From Acidobacteriota bacterium (lineage in GTDB: Bacteria > Acidobacteriota > Blastocatellia > Pyrinomonadales > Pyrinomonadaceae), in assembly GCA_003222835.1 (NCBI GenBank), contig QHXE01000043.1:1-6847 (forward strand): 6,847 bases of DNA. Direction: 5' to 3'. Of the stretch, positions 5,412 through 6,847 are shown one piece after another (within the stretch, counting starts at the first letter, position 1; each line of letters opens with the position of its first letter). The position numbers and the translations under genes were made by a program. The notes under the pieces are model-generated. The model was not told the DNA's origin and made no database searches. It worked only from the letters and a program-made list of their open reading frames with translations.

Positions 5412-6368
5412 ATGATTTCTCTCAGACGACTTTCGCTTTTCCATTTAGTAATTCTGTTAGGTGCCGGATGTGCAGGCCACGCCTATGCGCAACAACCGCC
5501 GCTGGCCATCAAGCCAATTCGGCCCAGCCAAAAGGCCAGTGTGATGCAAACCATCGGCGTCACCGACATCACGATCACCTACAGCCGCCCGGCGGTGAAG
5601 GGTCGTACCATTTTCGCGGATGCTCCGCCATCGATGGAGGCGCGCGCTAAAGGCGAGGACACTCTCGATAATCAAAACGAACGCCAGCCGGGTGAACCTA
5701 TCGAACCCTACAATCACGTGTGGCGCGCCGGCGCGAACGAAGCGACGTTGTTTCAGGTAACTGACGATGTTTTGATCAATGGCCAGCCATTAAAAGCTGG
5801 TTCATATAGCTTGCAGGCGAAACCGGGGAAGGAAGAGTGGACGATCATCTTCAACAACGATTCCGGACAGTGGGGCGCCTTCACTTATGACGCAAAGAAG
5901 GACGCGCTGCGTATCAGAACAAAGCCGCAGATGGTAAGCGATAATCAGGAATGGCTGATGTACAGTTTCGATCCGGTTACCGAGAATTCGGCCACGGTCA
6001 ATCTGCGCTGGGAAAAAGTTCGCGTTCCATTCACAGTCGAAGTTAAGGACGTCAAAGCAGTCTGGCGCGCGAAGGCCGATGCTCTTATCGCGGCCAATCC
6101 AACCAACGAAGTGCTGCCACTGCAGGTCGCGAACACTTACGCGGCGGAGAAAAACTGGACTGAAGCATTTAAGTTCATCGACCAATCAATCAAAGTAAAA
6201 GAGACTTTTCGAAATCTCTCCGCCAAAGCGAATATCCTTTGGTCGGCAGGCAAGAAAGAAGAAGCGCTGACGCTCGCCGAAGCGGCCATTGCCAAAGGCA
6301 AGGCTGATAAGGTTGATACTGCTGCTTTCGAAAAGCGCGTCGCGAACATGAAAGCCGGTAAGATGTAG
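5412..6368 (+). CDS. Secreted DUF2911 protein with C-terminal TPR-like helical tail
   Basis: 318 residues. The ATG at 5412 is chosen over an in-frame ATG at 5349 because it has GAGGAG 10 nt upstream and begins a clear signal peptide: MISLRR, a hydrophobic core to about residue 19, and AYA cleavage after Ala26. A Cys at 20 follows GAG, a poor lipobox, so soluble export is preferred. The DUF2911 domain spans roughly 40-190, with YSRPAVKGR (57-65), VWRAGANEAT (103-112), the GQPLKAGSYSL segment and EEWTIIFNN. About 30 extra acidic residues (69-99) separate the first two motifs, which usually lie closer together. From about residue 210 the protein is Ala/Lys/Glu-rich helix with a TPR-like pattern (NTYAAEKNWTEAFKFIDQSI, then AKANILWSAGKKEEALTLAE). 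DUF2911 has no established biochemical function; a periplasmic or surface role is inferred from the signal peptide. Confidence 0.9.
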   Translation: MISLRRLSLFHLVILLGAGCAGHAYAQQPPLAIKPIRPSQKASVMQTIGVTDITITYSRPAVKGRTIFADAPPSMEARAKGEDTLDNQNERQPGEPIEPYNHVWRAGANEATLFQVTDDVLINGQPLKAGSYSLQAKPGKEEWTIIFNNDSGQWGAFTYDAKKDALRIRTKPQMVSDNQEWLMYSFDPVTENSATVNLRWEKVRVPFTVEVKDVKAVWRAKADALIAANPTNEVLPLQVANTYAAEKNWTEAFKFIDQSIKVKETFRNLSAKANILWSAGKKEEALTLAEAAIAKGKADKVDTAAFEKRVANMKAGKM

Positions 6369-6397
6369 ATAGCGCGTCACCGATTAGAATTTTCTTA

Positions 6398-6469
6398 ACC
6401 GCAGAGGACGCTGAGGTTCTCGCAGAGGACGCGGAGGGCAAAACGCTTCTCTGATGCGTCCTCTGCGGT
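6398..6469. repeat. Intergenic repeat: direct copies plus perfect 14-bp inverted arms
   Basis: The arm at 6398-6411 (ACCGCAGAGGACGC) is exactly complementary to 6456-6469, with 44 nt between. Within this interval a 16-nt unit at 6401-6416 recurs at 6422-6437 with one mismatch (21-nt period), so the second copy can also pair with the inverted arm over 12 bp (6421-6432 with 6456-6467). The element lies between the 3' ends of two convergent genes, where it could act as a bidirectional transcript barrier or RNA-stabilising hairpin. No T-tract follows either side, so it is not a classical intrinsic terminator. I recall CCGCAGAGGACGC-type repeats as common in many bacterial genomes, unverified here. 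Confidence 0.8.
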
Positions 6470-6490
6470 AGGTAAGGTTACGATATTACG

Positions 6491-6508
6491 AAAACCCTAC
6501 TCGGGTTT
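6491..6508 (-). terminator. Weak hairpin at the SPFH stop codon
   Basis: In the minus direction AAACCC (6508 to 6503), a 5-nt loop and GGGTTT (6497 to 6492) form a perfect 6-bp hairpin that spans the TAG stop and ends in four T residues. It could be a weak terminator for the SPFH gene, but the stem has only three GC pairs and the T run is short and partly inside the stem. Confidence 0.25.
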
Positions 6509-6847
6509 ATCTTCACTTCCCGTTAGCGCCTGCTGTCTCAACGCGGCCGCGCCAATCAGCCCTCCCATGCCCATCGACTCGACGGCGCTGCTCGGCACCA
6601 ACATCAACGCGCCCTTCTCTTTCAATCCTTCGTAGAGCATGTTCATCGCGCGCAGATGCAACGCCGTCGGATTGTCGCGATAAGACTCTGCGGCTTTGTC
6701 GAACTGCGAAGCGATTTCGACTTCCGCCTGGGCCAGGATCACGCGAGCTGCTTTTTCGCGGGCGGCTTGTGCTTCACGCGACATGGCGTCCTGTAGAGAC
6801 GCGGGGATAATTACGTCTCGCATCTCTACTGATTGCACCGTCACGCC
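6497..6847 (-). CDS. Stomatin/slipin-type SPFH (band 7) protein, C-terminal part
   Basis: 116 codons and the stop are in the window; the 5' part, with the expected membrane anchor and most of the SPFH domain, lies beyond 6847. The visible start GVTVQSVEMRDVIIPASLQ is the last strand of the SPFH domain. It is followed by the long charged coiled-coil helix DAMSREAQAAREKAARVILAQAE and the TALHLRAMNMLYEGLKEKGALMLVPSSAVE segment, matching slipins (compare the P/LQLR...TIVFP pattern in stomatins). The tail is Gly/Met/Ala-rich and ends in SEDKPE. Such proteins oligomerise on membranes and often pair with an NfeD-type partner; none is visible here. An apparent GTG start at 6842-6844 is internal to the domain and is not the true start. 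It converges on the DUF2911 gene across the intergenic repeat. Confidence 0.9.
   Translation of the reverse strand, partial: GVTVQSVEMRDVIIPASLQDAMSREAQAAREKAARVILAQAEVEIASQFDKAAESYRDNPTALHLRAMNMLYEGLKEKGALMLVPSSAVESMGMGGLIGAAALRQQALTGSEDKPE

Noticed and set aside
5117..5413. 98-codon minus-strand ORF in the divergent promoter region
   Set aside because: Runs through the promoters and the start of the FAD gene in another frame, with no recognisable protein pattern.

Overview
The window holds four intact or nearly intact chromosomal genes, two genes cut by its edges and the wreck of one small operon. Genes are oriented both ways and sit in short intergenic gaps. Base composition is moderately GC-rich throughout and coding density is high. 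The set of a housekeeping rlmN/uvrC pair, a DUF2911 protein with a helical tail, a stomatin-like protein and scattered palindromic repeats fits an environmental bacterium. The style of the RlmN, UvrC and DUF2911 proteins suggests Acidobacteriota (Blastocatellia-like), but this rests on recollection of family style and no search was run. No phage, plasmid, CRISPR, rRNA or tRNA feature was seen.

Layout. 1-767 (-) is the N-terminal two thirds of RlmN, the radical-SAM 23S rRNA/tRNA adenine C2-methyltransferase. It is divergent from 939-2861 (+), a complete UvrC excision nuclease subunit with every catalytic and Fe-S motif. UvrC carries an 18-codon in-frame palindromic insertion at 1878-1931. 2953-3684 (+) is a 243-aa protein of unknown function with an amphipathic helical N-terminus and an HELTH zinc-peptidase-type motif; its leader could fold into mutually exclusive hairpins around the ribosome binding site. 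Directly after it lies a decayed type II toxin-antitoxin pair: an Unstab_antitox-like antitoxin (3611-3850) and a ParE/RelE-like toxin cut to 16 codons (3850-3900), with the stop and start codons still overlapping as TGATG. 3907-5139 (-) is a group A FAD monooxygenase-like oxidoreductase, converging on the remnant with only 6 bp between them. A 272-bp divergent promoter region follows. 5412-6368 (+) is a secreted DUF2911 protein with a helical TPR-like tail. 6398-6469 is an intergenic repeat with perfect 14-bp inverted arms between convergent genes. 6497-6847 (-) is the C-terminal part of a stomatin/slipin-type SPFH protein.

The genes do not form one pathway. rlmN and uvrC are housekeeping functions, and the others look like independent transcription units. 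The most interesting content is structural: the REPIN-like double hairpin placed in frame inside an intact DNA-repair gene, the fossil toxin-antitoxin operon truncated at both ends, and the possible leader switch upstream of the HELTH protein.
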